Assembly (NCBI RefSeq): GCF_025499425.1
Contig: NZ_JAIMCB010000010.1
Location: forward strand, 1 to 64,000
Origin: Acidiferrimicrobium sp. IK
GTDB taxonomy: Bacteria; Actinomycetota; Acidimicrobiia; Acidimicrobiales; Palsa-688
Length of the DNA stretch: 64,000 nt
Reading direction: 5' to 3'
Positions 1-7,926 of this stretch are shown here, piece by piece (the stretch's first letter is position 1; every line of letters begins with the position of its first letter). Made by a program: the position numbers and the translations under genes. Under the pieces are notes generated by a model. That model was not told the DNA's origin and ran no database searches. It was given only the letters and a program-made list of their open reading frames with translations.

Positions 1-2
1 CT

Positions 3-57
3 CGGTCGTCGGTTGTTGGTCGCACCCGAGATCAAACTCGGGCCAACACGACGACCG
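3..57. other. Nested perfect-arm stem-loop at the window edge
   Basis: Three nested arm pairs are visible: CGGTCGTCG (3-11) with CGACGACCG (49-57), TGTTGG (14-19) with CCAACA (43-48), and CCCGAG (25-30) with CTCGGG (37-42) around an ATCAAA loop. The only unpaired bases are a 2-nt bulge (12-13) and a 5-nt bulge (20-24), both on the left arm. It could end an upstream transcript, be a structured RNA, or be an extruding DNA hairpin. No run of T follows on the + strand. Confidence 0.5.
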
Positions 58-153
58 GTGGATGCCCCTCAAACGGCGCGGAGATGCTGGTCAGGGGCTC
101 CTTCGCCTATCCGCGCGGCCTCTAAGTAACCGGTGCAGGGGAGACAGCCGACG

Positions 154-177
154 ATGACCACGCAGGCACAGTCGTGA
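154..177 (+). promoter_or_regulatory. 7-codon mini-ORF coupled to the MFS gene
   Basis: An ATG at 154 reads MTTQAQS and stops at TGA 175-177, which overlaps the GTG start (174) of the exporter. A good Shine-Dalgarno (AGGGGAGA, 137-144) lies 9 nt before this ATG, whereas the GTG has only a weak GCAGG before it. TGACCAC occurs at both starts (155-161 and 175-181). This suggests translational coupling, or a local duplication that displaced the original start. Confidence 0.4.
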
Positions 178-1928
178 CCACCGCCCCGATCGTCGGCGAC
201 GCGGGCGCCGGGCCCGACCCGCGGGGCGAGAGGTACAAGTGGGTGGCGCTGTCCAACACCACCATCGGCGTGCTGCTGGCGACCATCGACGCGTCCATCA
301 TGCTCATCGCGATGCCCGACATCTTCCGGGGCATCGGCCTCGACCCGCTCGGCGCCGGCAACAGCTTCTACCTGCTTTGGATGATCCTCGGCTTCTTGGT
401 CGTGAGCAGCGTGCTGGTCGTCAGCCTGGGGCGGCTGGGCGACATGTTCGGCCGGGTCAAGATGTACAACCTGGGCTTCGTCGTCTACACCGTCGCGTCG
501 CTGTTCCTCACCGTCGACCCGCTCACCGGGCGGGCCGGCGCGCTGTGGTTGATCATCGGGCGGATCCTGCAGGGGATCGGCGCGGCGTTCTTGATCGCCA
601 ACTCGGGGGCGATCCTCACCGACGCGTTCCCGACCAACCAGCGGGGCCTGGCCCTCGGCATCAACAACATCGCCGGCATCAGCGGCACGTTCATCGGCCT
701 GATCCTCGGCGGGCTGCTGGCACCGGTCGACTGGCGGCTGATCTTCCTCATCTCCGTGCCGTTCGGGCTGTTCGGCACGGTGTGGTCGTACCTCAAGCTC
801 GAGGACCGCAGCATCCGGCGGCCGGCGAGGATCGACTGGCCGGGCAACATCACCTTCGCGGCGGGCCTGATCTTGGTGATGATCGGCATCACCTACGGGA
901 TCGAGCCGGCCGGCGGCCACAACATGGGTTGGGGTAGCACGCCGGTCCTGACCGAGCTCGGGGTCGGTGTTGCCTGCCTGATCGCCTTCGGGATCATCGA
1001 GTCGCGGGTGCAGTCGCCGATGTTCCGGCTCCCGCTGTTTCGGATCCGGGCGTTCACGTTCGGCACGCTGTCCACGTTCCTCTCCGCGGTCGGGCGCGGC
1101 GGCCTCATGTTCATGCTGATCATCTGGCTGCAGGGGATCTGGCTCCCCGAGCACGGATACGACTTCACCAGGACGCCGCTTTGGGCCGGGATCTACATGC
1201 TGCCGCTAACCGTCGGGTTCTTGATTGCCGGGCCGATCTCGGGCATCCTTTCGGACCGTTTCGGCGCGCGGCCCTTCGCGACCGGCGGGATGGTCGGCGC
1301 GGCGGCCACTTTTCTCCTCCTCCTGCTGTTGCCGGTCGACTTCACCTACTGGCAGTTCGCGGTCATCCTGCTCCTGAACGGCCTGTCAATGGGGGCGTTC
1401 GCGTCACCCAACCGGGCCGGAGTAATGAACAGCCTGCCCGCGTCGGAGCGCGGCGTCGGCGGCGCCATGAACTCGACATTCCAAAACTCCGCCCAGGTCC
1501 TGTCGATCGGCATCTTCTTCACCTTGATGATCGTCGGGCTGGCGTCGACCCTCTCGGGCGCGCTGATCCACGGTCTCACGGCCCACGGCGTGGACGCCGC
1601 CACCGCGAGCCGGGTCGGTCACCTGCCCCCGGTGTCGATCCTCTTCGCCGCGTTCCTCGGCTACAACCCCATCCAGACCCTGGTCGGCACCAACGTGCTG
1701 TCCAAGCTGTCCCCGGCCAACCAGAGCGCGCTCACCGGGCACTCGTTCTTCCCGCAGCTGATCTCCAAGCCGTTCCACTCCGGGCTGACCGAGGCGTTCG
1801 TGTTCGCCACCGTCGCCTGCCTGGTCGCAGCGCTGGCCTCTTGGTCGCGGGGATCGCGCTACGTGGACGACGGCGGCTCCGCGCCGGTCGCCGCGGCCCC
1901 CGACGAGCCGGCCACGGTCGAGCTGTAG
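174..1928 (+). CDS. MFS transporter, DHA2 (14-TMS) drug exporter family
   Basis: 584 aa integral membrane protein, predicted proton-driven exporter of the EmrB/QacA type. An Asp lies in TM1 (TIDASIM, ~38-44), a motif-A-like GRLGDMFGR loop at ~86-94, the GRILQGIGAAFL segment at ~129-140, and the antiporter motif-C-like GISGTFIGLILGG at ~168-180. The length and 14 hydrophobic segments fit DHA2. The GTG start at 174 overlaps the stop of a mini-ORF that owns the better ribosome site. It ends 2 bp from the convergent VOC gene. The substrate cannot be told; the neighbouring PadR-ABC operon suggests a multidrug or toxin efflux neighbourhood. Confidence 0.9.
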   Translation: MTTAPIVGDAGAGPDPRGERYKWVALSNTTIGVLLATIDASIMLIAMPDIFRGIGLDPLGAGNSFYLLWMILGFLVVSSVLVVSLGRLGDMFGRVKMYNLGFVVYTVASLFLTVDPLTGRAGALWLIIGRILQGIGAAFLIANSGAILTDAFPTNQRGLALGINNIAGISGTFIGLILGGLLAPVDWRLIFLISVPFGLFGTVWSYLKLEDRSIRRPARIDWPGNITFAAGLILVMIGITYGIEPAGGHNMGWGSTPVLTELGVGVACLIAFGIIESRVQSPMFRLPLFRIRAFTFGTLSTFLSAVGRGGLMFMLIIWLQGIWLPEHGYDFTRTPLWAGIYMLPLTVGFLIAGPISGILSDRFGARPFATGGMVGAAATFLLLLLLPVDFTYWQFAVILLLNGLSMGAFASPNRAGVMNSLPASERGVGGAMNSTFQNSAQVLSIGIFFTLMIVGLASTLSGALIHGLTAHGVDAATASRVGHLPPVSILFAAFLGYNPIQTLVGTNVLSKLSPANQSALTGHSFFPQLISKPFHSGLTEAFVFATVACLVAALASWSRGSRYVDDGGSAPVAAAPDEPATVEL

Positions 1929-1930
1929 GG

Positions 1931-2317
1931 TCAGCCGGCGGCGGCCTGCGCCGCTTCGTCGACGGTGCGCGACAGCAGGCAGAACTCGTTGCCCTCCGGG
2001 TCGGCGAGGACCACCCAGCTGACGTCGCTCCCCTGGCCCACGTCGACCGGGCGGGCGCCTAGGTTCGTCAGCCGGGCCAGTTCGGCGTCGCGGGTGGTCC
2101 CGTCGGCTCGAAGGTCCAGGTGCAGGCGGTCCTTCACCTGCTTGCGGTCGGGGACGGGCAGCAAGTCCAGAGCGGGCAGCGACCGGTCGGGGTTGCCGAC
2201 GCGGACGCCCCCTTCCTCCTCCTCGAGGACCTCCCAGCCGAGCACCGCGCACCAAAACGACGCCAGCCGGGACGGGTCGATGGCATCCAGGGAGATCGAA
2301 TCGATGCGGCTGGCCAC
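1931..2317 (-). CDS. VOC (glyoxalase/bleomycin resistance-like) family protein
   Basis: 128 aa from GTG at 2317; an open frame runs further upstream to 2446, but the fold begins at SRIDSISLDAIDP. It shows the single-module vicinal-oxygen-chelate pattern: SLDAIDPSRLASFW...LGW at the N-terminus, and a C-terminal half ending with VVLADPEGNEFCLLSR, where the Glu of EFCLL is the usual metal ligand position. Such actinobacterial proteins are generally uncharacterised, so neither a glyoxalase I nor an antibiotic-binding role can be assigned. It is divergent from the PadR regulator, sharing a ~115 bp intergenic region. Confidence 0.8.
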   Translation of the reverse strand: MASRIDSISLDAIDPSRLASFWCAVLGWEVLEEEEGGVRVGNPDRSLPALDLLPVPDRKQVKDRLHLDLRADGTTRDAELARLTNLGARPVDVGQGSDVSWVVLADPEGNEFCLLSRTVDEAAQAAAG

Positions 2318-2373
2318 CCCGCAAGTCTGCCAGCGTCGCCGGACCCCGCGCCGCGTCGGGTCGCCGGTGGGGC

Positions 2374-2410
2374 TTGCATCCGCTTGCCTCATGAGTACAA
2401 TACTGAGTAT
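2374..2410 (+). promoter_or_regulatory. Candidate PadR promoter with overlapping palindromic operator
   Basis: A -10-like TACAAT (2396-2401) lies 16 bp after TTGCAT (2374-2379). Directly overlapping its end is the perfect inverted repeat ATAC-TGA-GTAT (2400-2410). PadR proteins commonly autoregulate from such promoter-proximal palindromes, and this one sits 22 bp before the PadR start codon. Confidence 0.45.
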
Positions 2411-2431
2411 GCAACCGGGTTGGTTCTGGTC

Positions 2432-3013
2432 ATGACCATTCGACACGCCCTCCTGGCGCTGCTCAGCGAGGGGCCGAGGTACGGCCTCCAGCTGCGCCAG
2501 GAGTTCGAGGCCCGCACCGGCGAGGTGTGGCCGCTCAACGTCGGGCAGGTGTATACGACCTTGCAGCGCCTCGAGCGAGACGGGCTGGTCGAGTCCGACG
2601 GCGGCGACGATGACGGCCCGCAGAAGGGGTTCAAGATCACCGACGAGGGCCGGGCGGAGCTGGCGGCGTGGCTGCGGACCCCGCCCGACCTGTCATCACC
2701 GCCTCGCGACGAGCTGGTGATCAAAGTCCTCGTCGCGGTGGAGCTGCCGGGCGTCGACGTCCACGAGGTGGTGCAGACCCACCGCCGGTACCTGGTGCAG
2801 CTGATGCAGGAGTGGACCCGGCTCAAGGAGTACGCGGCCGACCGGGACCTGGGTTTCGGGTTGGCCGTGGACGCCGAGCTGTTCCGCCTCGACGCGGTGG
2901 TGCGTTGGCTGGACGCCGCGGACGGTCGCATCAAGCGGGCGTCGCTGGAGGACCGGGACCTCCCGCGTGCGCCGCTGCCGAAGACTCCGAGGAAGGTGGT
3001 GTTGAGGCCATGA
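2432..3013 (+). CDS. PadR family transcriptional regulator
   Basis: 193 aa DNA-binding protein. The N-terminal winged helix (residues 1-85) carries the PadR pattern HALLALLSEGPRYGLQL, then GQVYTTLQRLERDGLV as the recognition helix and wing. The C-terminal half is helical and likely dimerises (PadR_C/Vir-like). The start ATG 2432 is chosen because the motif begins immediately after it, although the frame is open upstream. Its stop overlaps the ATG of the ABC ATPase (ATGA), so it heads a PadR-ABC-permease operon, a common arrangement in which PadR represses an efflux system until a toxic ligand binds. Confidence 0.9.
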   Translation: MTIRHALLALLSEGPRYGLQLRQEFEARTGEVWPLNVGQVYTTLQRLERDGLVESDGGDDDGPQKGFKITDEGRAELAAWLRTPPDLSSPPRDELVIKVLVAVELPGVDVHEVVQTHRRYLVQLMQEWTRLKEYAADRDLGFGLAVDAELFRLDAVVRWLDAADGRIKRASLEDRDLPRAPLPKTPRKVVLRP

Positions 3014-3726
3014 CCGTGCTGGAACTGCGGGGCGTATCGAAGGTCTACGGCGAGGGATCGGCCCAGGTCCATGCGCTGCGGGAAGTGTCGCTGTCTGTCG
3101 GCGAGGGTCAGCTGGTGGCGGTGATGGGTCCGAGCGGATCGGGCAAGAGCACCCTGCTGACGATCGCCGGGACCCTCGAGGAGCCGACCTCTGGTGACGT
3201 GCTCATCGCCGGCGAGCCGGTGTCGGGCATGGGGCGCGACGACCGGGCCCGGATCCGGCGCCGCTGCCTCGGGTACGTGTTCCAGGACTTCAACCTCCTC
3301 GCTGGGCTCACCGTCGCCGAGAACGTCTCGCTGCCGCTCGAACTCGACGGCATGCCGGCGAGGTCGGCCGTCCAGTGCGGGCTGAGAGCCCTCGACGAGC
3401 TGGGGCTGCGAGGGCGGGCAGGGAGCTTCCCCGACGAGCTGTCCGGCGGTGAGCGCCAGCGGGTGGCGATCGCCCGGGCGGTCGTGGGCGATCGCCGGCT
3501 GCTGCTCGCCGACGAACCGTCCGGCGCTCTCGACTCGGCCAACGGCGAGGCGGTGATGCGCCTGATCCGCGCCGCCTGCCGGCGGGGAGTGGCCGGCGTG
3601 GTGGTGACCCACGACGCGCAGCTGGCGTCGTGGGCAGACCGGGTGGTGTTCCTCCGCGACGGGCGGATCGTCGACCAGACGGTCCCCGCGTCGGGTCCCG
3701 AATCCCTCCTCACCCCAAACCCGTGA
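3010..3726 (+). CDS. ABC transporter ATP-binding protein (MacB/LolD type)
   Basis: 238 aa cytoplasmic ATPase. Walker A GPSGSGKST is at ~40-48, a Q-loop in GYVFQDFNL, ABC signature LSGGERQRV, Walker B LLLADEPSGALD and the switch His in VVVTHD. Sequence and length match nucleotide-binding subunits that pair with FtsX-like permeases. The start ATG overlaps the PadR stop by 4 nt, and the GTG of the permease overlaps its own stop, so the three genes are translationally coupled. The role is to energise the permease at 3723-6263. Confidence 0.95.
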   Translation: MTVLELRGVSKVYGEGSAQVHALREVSLSVGEGQLVAVMGPSGSGKSTLLTIAGTLEEPTSGDVLIAGEPVSGMGRDDRARIRRRCLGYVFQDFNLLAGLTVAENVSLPLELDGMPARSAVQCGLRALDELGLRGRAGSFPDELSGGERQRVAIARAVVGDRRLLLADEPSGALDSANGEAVMRLIRAACRRGVAGVVVTHDAQLASWADRVVFLRDGRIVDQTVPASGPESLLTPNP

Positions 3727-6263
3727 GCGCGATCCTGTCCGAGCGGCCGGCGCCGGTCGAGGCTCGCTCGGGTGGTGGCAGGCCGGCTCGGCGCGCCGTC
3801 GCCAGGTGGGGGTGGCGGCTGTTCCGCCGGGAGTGGCGCCGCCACCTGCTGGTCCTCTCCATGCTGACGCTGGCGGTGGCCGCGACGATCGTGGGGTTGG
3901 GCACGGCGACCAACGCCACCAAGCTCAAGGCCGACCCGACCTTCGGCACCGCCAACACCATCGTCACGCTGTCGGGCTCCAACCAGCGGCTGGCCGCCGA
4001 CATCGCCGCGCTGCGCGCCAAGGCCGGTCCCCTCGACGTCGTCGCCCACCAGCAGCTGGCCATCCCAGGGTCGGTCGCCAGCATCGACATCCGAGACCAG
4101 GCGCCGGGCGGGACCTTCGACCGGGTGACGCTGCGCTTAGACGCCGGGAGCTACCCGGCCGGCCCGGGCGAGGTCGCGCTGACCAGCGGGCTCGCCAGGC
4201 AGTTCGACCTCAAGATCGGCAGCACCTGGACCGCCGGCGGCACGAGCCGGCGCGTCGTCGGCATAGTGGAGAACCCACTGAACCTGCTCGACGAGTTCGC
4301 GCTGGTCGCCCCCGGCCAGGCCCGCCCCCCGACGACGGTGTCGATCTTCACCTCGTGGCATCCCGGCCCCGGCCGTGGGCTCGGCGTGAGCCTCAACGGG
4401 TCGGTGAGCTCGCGGGGCCCGCAGCATTCCGGGGCCGCGGACGCGCTGGTGTTGGCGCTCGGAACCATCGGCCTGCTGTTCGTCGGGTTGATGGCGGTAG
4501 CCGGCTTCACCGTCATGGCCCAACGGCATCAACGGGCGCTCGGCATGCTCTCCTCCCTCGGCGCCACCGACCGCCAGGTCCGGCTGGTCATGCTCGCCGA
4601 CGGCGCCGCCGTCGGCGCGCTCGGCGCGCTCGCCGGAGGGGTGATCGGCGTCGGCGCCTGGCTGGCCTTCGTGCCCACCCTGCAGGCGACGTCGGGCCAC
4701 CGGATCGACCGCTTCGGGTTGCCGTGGTGGGCCGTCGGGGTCAGCCTGGTCCTCGCCGTGCTGACCGCGCTCATCGCGGCTTGGTGGCCGGCGCGGGCCA
4801 TCACCAAGGCGTCGGTCATCGCCGCCTTCGCGGGGCGCCCATCCCCGCCGCGGTCGGTGCGTCGCTTCTCGGCTGTCGGCGCGGTGCTGGTCGCCGGCGG
4901 CCTCGCCCTCCTGTACTTCTCCGACCACGGATCCGATCACACCCGGCCGCCGTTCATCGTCCTCGGAGCGCTGGTCACCCCGATCGGGCTGCTGTTCCTC
5001 GCTCCGCTGGCGATCCGGGTCCTCGCCGCCGCTGCCGCGAGGACCGGTGTCGCCGTCCGGCTGGCCCTGCGGGACCTGGTCCGCTACCAGGCCCGCTCCG
5101 GCGCCGCGCTCGGGTCGATCACCCTGGCGCTCGCGATCACCGCGACCATCGCCGTCAGCTCCGCGGCCAGCTCCACACCCGACCCGGTCGGCAACCTGGC
5201 CCCCGACCAGCTGATGATGTACGTCACGCCCGACACCAGCGCCGGGCAGGTACCCCCGCTCAGCGCTCCACAGCTCGGCGCCGTCACCGGCCGGCTCGAC
5301 CAACTGGCCCGCGCCATCCACGCCACGATGGTCCCCCTCGAGCAGGCCTACAGCCCCGCCGCCGGCCTCCAGCCGCCGATCTCGGGCCCCGGCGGCCGCA
5401 CCATCCCTGCCGGCTACCCGGTCGCGTCCCTCGCCAAGGTGACGATCCGTCCCCGAGGCGTCGAGATCTCAGGAGGCTTCGACCCGCTGTACGTGGCGAC
5501 GCCCGCCCTGCTCGCCCACTACGGCATCAGCCCCTCCGCAGTCAGCTCCGGCGCCGACATCCTCACCGCGCGCAGCGACCTCGCCGGTCGGAAGCTCTTC
5601 GCTCTCCAGTCGCCCGTCGGTCCGGGAACCGCGAACGGCGGACCGCCGAAGGTAGCGGACGTGACCCCGACCCTCCAGCACCTCACCCAGCTCCCCCGGT
5701 ACAGCTCCGCTCCCGGGAGCCTCCTGACCACCGCCGCCCTCCAGCGACTCGGCCTGACCGCCCTGCCTGGCGCCTGGCTGGTCCAAGCGGCGCACCCGCT
5801 CACCGGCCAGCAGATCCACACCGCCCAAGCCGCGGCGGCCGGCCTCGGCCTCTACGTGGAGGCCAGGACCGCGACCAAGTCCTCCGCGGCGCTGCGCAAC
5901 TGGTCGACCGCCGTAGGCGTACTGCTCGCCCTCGGCGTCCTCGGCATGACCGTCGGCCTGATCCGCAGCGAGACCGCCGGCGCCCTACGGATCCTGGCCG
6001 CCGCCGGGGCAGGCAGCGCCACCAGGAGAACGATCACCGGCGCGACCAGCGGCGCTCTCGCCCTCCTCGGCGCCCTGCTCGGCACCGCCGGCGCTTACGC
6101 GGCGCTGCTCGTGTGGTACCGCAGCGACCTGAGTCCCCTCGGTCGGGTACCGGTGGTCAACCTGGTCCTCATCGTCGCCGGCCTTCCGCTGCTGGCCTCC
6201 GGCGGCGGGTGGCTGCTCGCCGGGCGCGAGCCCCCAGCGATCGCCCGCCGGCCGCTCGACTAG
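3723..6263 (+). CDS. ABC transporter permease, FtsX-like (MacB type)
   Basis: 846 aa membrane protein from GTG 3723, overlapping the ATPase stop (GTGA). Topology: a TM segment after an Arg-rich N-terminus (~38-60), a long extracellular domain, a first FtsX block of three TMs with GMLSSLGATDRQVRLVML, two central TMs, a second extracellular domain, and a final three-TM FtsX block. This is the duplicated 10-TM actinobacterial arrangement, which needs no separate second permease. Transport of lipids, peptides or antibiotics out of the membrane is likely; the substrate is unknown. Transcription probably ends at the hairpin 6278-6315. Confidence 0.9.
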   Translation: MSAILSERPAPVEARSGGGRPARRAVARWGWRLFRREWRRHLLVLSMLTLAVAATIVGLGTATNATKLKADPTFGTANTIVTLSGSNQRLAADIAALRAKAGPLDVVAHQQLAIPGSVASIDIRDQAPGGTFDRVTLRLDAGSYPAGPGEVALTSGLARQFDLKIGSTWTAGGTSRRVVGIVENPLNLLDEFALVAPGQARPPTTVSIFTSWHPGPGRGLGVSLNGSVSSRGPQHSGAADALVLALGTIGLLFVGLMAVAGFTVMAQRHQRALGMLSSLGATDRQVRLVMLADGAAVGALGALAGGVIGVGAWLAFVPTLQATSGHRIDRFGLPWWAVGVSLVLAVLTALIAAWWPARAITKASVIAAFAGRPSPPRSVRRFSAVGAVLVAGGLALLYFSDHGSDHTRPPFIVLGALVTPIGLLFLAPLAIRVLAAAAARTGVAVRLALRDLVRYQARSGAALGSITLALAITATIAVSSAASSTPDPVGNLAPDQLMMYVTPDTSAGQVPPLSAPQLGAVTGRLDQLARAIHATMVPLEQAYSPAAGLQPPISGPGGRTIPAGYPVASLAKVTIRPRGVEISGGFDPLYVATPALLAHYGISPSAVSSGADILTARSDLAGRKLFALQSPVGPGTANGGPPKVADVTPTLQHLTQLPRYSSAPGSLLTTAALQRLGLTALPGAWLVQAAHPLTGQQIHTAQAAAAGLGLYVEARTATKSSAALRNWSTAVGVLLALGVLGMTVGLIRSETAGALRILAAAGAGSATRRTITGATSGALALLGALLGTAGAYAALLVWYRSDLSPLGRVPVVNLVLIVAGLPLLASGGGWLLAGREPPAIARRPLD

Positions 6264-6277
6264 CGCGGCAGCGGCCA

Positions 6278-6315
6278 GGGCACCCACCCGGCGTGGGGAA
6301 GCCAGGTGGGTGCCC
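6278..6315. terminator. Strong bidirectional terminator hairpin
   Basis: A perfect 11-bp inverted repeat, GGGCACCCACC (6278-6288) and GGTGGGTGCCC (6305-6315), with a 16-nt loop, lies between the ends of two convergent genes. There is no long T-tract, as is common in high-GC actinobacteria. Confidence 0.75.
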
Positions 6316-6320
6316 GTTGG

Positions 6321-6593
6321 TCAGGCCTTGACGTCGACGTGGCGTCCGACGGACTTGGCCTGCAGGGCCGCGGCCTGAGCCGCGGCGTCACCGTCGTTGA
6401 GGGCGGCGGCGCCGGTACGGCCGTCACCGTCGCCGGTGGCCCGCTGCAGCACCGCCGCGGACACCGCTTGGGGCGTCACCTGAGCGGCGACCGAGCTGGA
6501 AGTGGCGGCCACCGCCGCAGCGGCGGCTGCCGCCGGGGGGGGAGGCGGCGGTGGTGCGACTGCGGGTCCTTGGCTGACTGGGGAGATGGACAT
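6321..6593 (-). CDS. Small Pro/Ala-rich protein of unknown function
   Basis: 90 aa from ATG 6593, which has a good Shine-Dalgarno (GAAGGAAG) 8 nt upstream on the minus strand. It begins MSISPVSQG, then a run of prolines and alanines (a likely unstructured segment), then a possibly helical region VTPQAVSAAVLQRA. It ends next to the terminator hairpin. No family is recognised. The short start, poly-Pro segment and lack of a signal peptide resemble small cytoplasmic hypothetical proteins of actinobacteria. Composition could partly reflect GC bias, but the ribosome site argues for expression. Confidence 0.6.
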   Translation of the reverse strand: MSISPVSQGPAVAPPPPPPPAAAAAAAVAATSSSVAAQVTPQAVSAAVLQRATGDGDGRTGAAALNDGDAAAQAAALQAKSVGRHVDVKA

Positions 6594-6746
6594 CGGTTGA
6601 CTTCCTTCGCTCGGGTGCACTCGATCAGATCCCCATCGACTGGAGTCGGGCCGGTCTTAATGCCTTTGGCGGCCGGTGACGCGGCAGCGGCCGGGCGCGG
6701 TCTCCTCCTTCGTCGGCGATCTGGCTCGGGCGACGCCCGAAGGGCG

Positions 6747-6992
6747 CTATCCGACGGCTCCCGGGGTGGCGAAGAAGCTGTCGAGAGCGGCGATGTCGGA
6801 CTTGGCCAGAGCCATCTGCGCTGGCGTGTCGCCGGTCTCCGGCAAACCGGCCAGCTGAACCAGCTCGCCGACCGCCGCCGGGTACCCGGAGGTGTTGCCG
6901 GGATCGACGGTCTCGCCAATTCTGAGGTAAGACGCGCTCTGGTCGAGCAGCAGCGCCTGGTTGGCCGCAAAGGACGTGCGCGAGCCGCTCAA
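6747..6992 (-). CDS. Small protein coupled to the SRPBCC gene
   Basis: 81 aa read from TTG 6992, whose codon overlaps the TGA of the upstream SRPBCC gene (TTGA). Composition is balanced (FAANQALLLDQSASYLRIGE...), unlike the Arg/Pro-rich shadow frames, and third positions are GC-rich, so it looks genuinely coding. It has no Cys, no membrane segment and no recognised domain. Coupling suggests co-expression with the START/SRPBCC protein. The 153 bp between its stop and the next minus-strand gene start hold nothing I recognise. Confidence 0.5.
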   Translation of the reverse strand: MSGSRTSFAANQALLLDQSASYLRIGETVDPGNTSGYPAAVGELVQLAGLPETGDTPAQMALAKSDIAALDSFFATPGAVG

Positions 6993-7462
6993 GGCTCGGA
7001 GCCAGACGGGGGCTCCTCCGCTAAGACCGCAAGTCGATCGAGCGAGGCTTGCAGCTTGTCAGCGGTGGTCGCTTGGGCACGCGGCATCCGAGAAGGGTCC
7101 GTGAGGTGGGTCCAGTCGTAGACGTGGGTGACCACGGTCCGCGTCGGGTCGAGCGGTTCCAGCTCCCACGCCCAGAGATGCCCTGGCGGGGACTTGCCTT
7201 GCTCAGCTGGTTGCCAGGCCAGGCGCCGCCCCTCAGCGAAGTCAACGACCCGGTTTTCGCGCACTGCGCCGTTCTTCAGGCGGGTGGTGAAGACGTCACC
7301 GGCGGCTCGCACCCGTTGCCCGGGGGCGGCCTCGGCCAGGTTGTCGTTGCCATCCCAGCGAGGTTGCTGGGCGGGGTCGGCGATCAACTCGAAGACACGC
7401 TCCGCGCTGGCTCCGATGATCCGAGATGCCCTAACCACACGCGGCGGGTCGTGATCGCTCAT
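6989..7462 (-). CDS. SRPBCC family (polyketide cyclase/START-like) protein
   Basis: 157 aa from ATG 7462. It follows the SRPBCC pattern: an N-terminal strand (VVRASRIIGASAERVFELIADPAQQPRWDG), a middle beta-sheet with GDVFTTRLKNGAVRENRVVDF, and LWAWELEPLDPTRTVVTHVYDW before a C-terminal helix (TTADKLQASLDRLAVLAEE). These proteins form a deep hydrophobic pocket for lipids, polyketides or stress ligands; many actinobacterial members have no known role. It is followed by a coupled 81-aa protein and is divergent from the PAS protein 58 bp away. Confidence 0.8.
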   Translation of the reverse strand: MSDHDPPRVVRASRIIGASAERVFELIADPAQQPRWDGNDNLAEAAPGQRVRAAGDVFTTRLKNGAVRENRVVDFAEGRRLAWQPAEQGKSPPGHLWAWELEPLDPTRTVVTHVYDWTHLTDPSRMPRAQATTADKLQASLDRLAVLAEEPPSGSEP

Positions 7463-7520
7463 AGTCCCATCCAAGCAGCCGACCCTTGCCAAGGCGAGCG
7501 AGCCGGCGCAGGATCACATC

Positions 7521-7877
7521 ATGGGTCGGCAGGCCATGATCCTCGTAGACCGGGACGGCGTCATCGTGGCGTTCGCGGGCGACGCCGAGGCTCTCACCGG
7601 ACACGCTCCAGCACCAGTGGTCGGCAGGGACCTGGATGTGATCGTGCCCCCCGACTACCGGGAACGGCACTGGGCGGGGTTCCGAGCGGCCATGCAGTCC
7701 GGGGTCGCCCGGGCGGAGGGAATGGGAGCGGCGATCCCGGTGATGTGCGCCGACGGGGACACCCGCCGGTTCCCGGCGCGCTTCACCCTGGTCCGCGACG
7801 CCCGCGGTCGGGCGGTCGGCGCCGCCGCCGCGATCGTGGAGCCCGCAGCGGACGATCCGCCGTTGTTCGACTTGTAG
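7521..7877 (+). CDS. Stand-alone PAS domain protein
   Basis: 118 aa, a single PAS domain with nothing else. AMILVDRDGVIVAFAGDAEALTGHAPAPVVGRDLDVIVPPDYRE gives the PAS beta-strands and N-cap; the second half has TRRFPARFTLVRDARGRAVGAAAAI. It has no HTH, kinase or GGDEF output, so it must act on a partner or bind a small ligand (heme, flavin or other). No fixed cofactor residue is diagnostic. It stands alone between SRPBCC and the integrase, which it faces convergently. Confidence 0.8.
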   Translation: MGRQAMILVDRDGVIVAFAGDAEALTGHAPAPVVGRDLDVIVPPDYRERHWAGFRAAMQSGVARAEGMGAAIPVMCADGDTRRFPARFTLVRDARGRAVGAAAAIVEPAADDPPLFDL

Positions 7878-7926
7878 CACGCCGCAGGCGCGTTGCCGCA
7901 GCCGGGTTGTCCCCAAACCAGGACCC

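Noticed and set aside
3..57. Integron attC site
   Set aside because: The paired arms and bulges recall attC, but the consensus R/L boxes in the right orientation are not present and there is no integron integrase.
3806..6331. 841-codon plus-strand frame inside the FtsX permease gene
   Set aside because: It is the neighbouring frame of a real gene, Arg/Pro-rich and with no domain.
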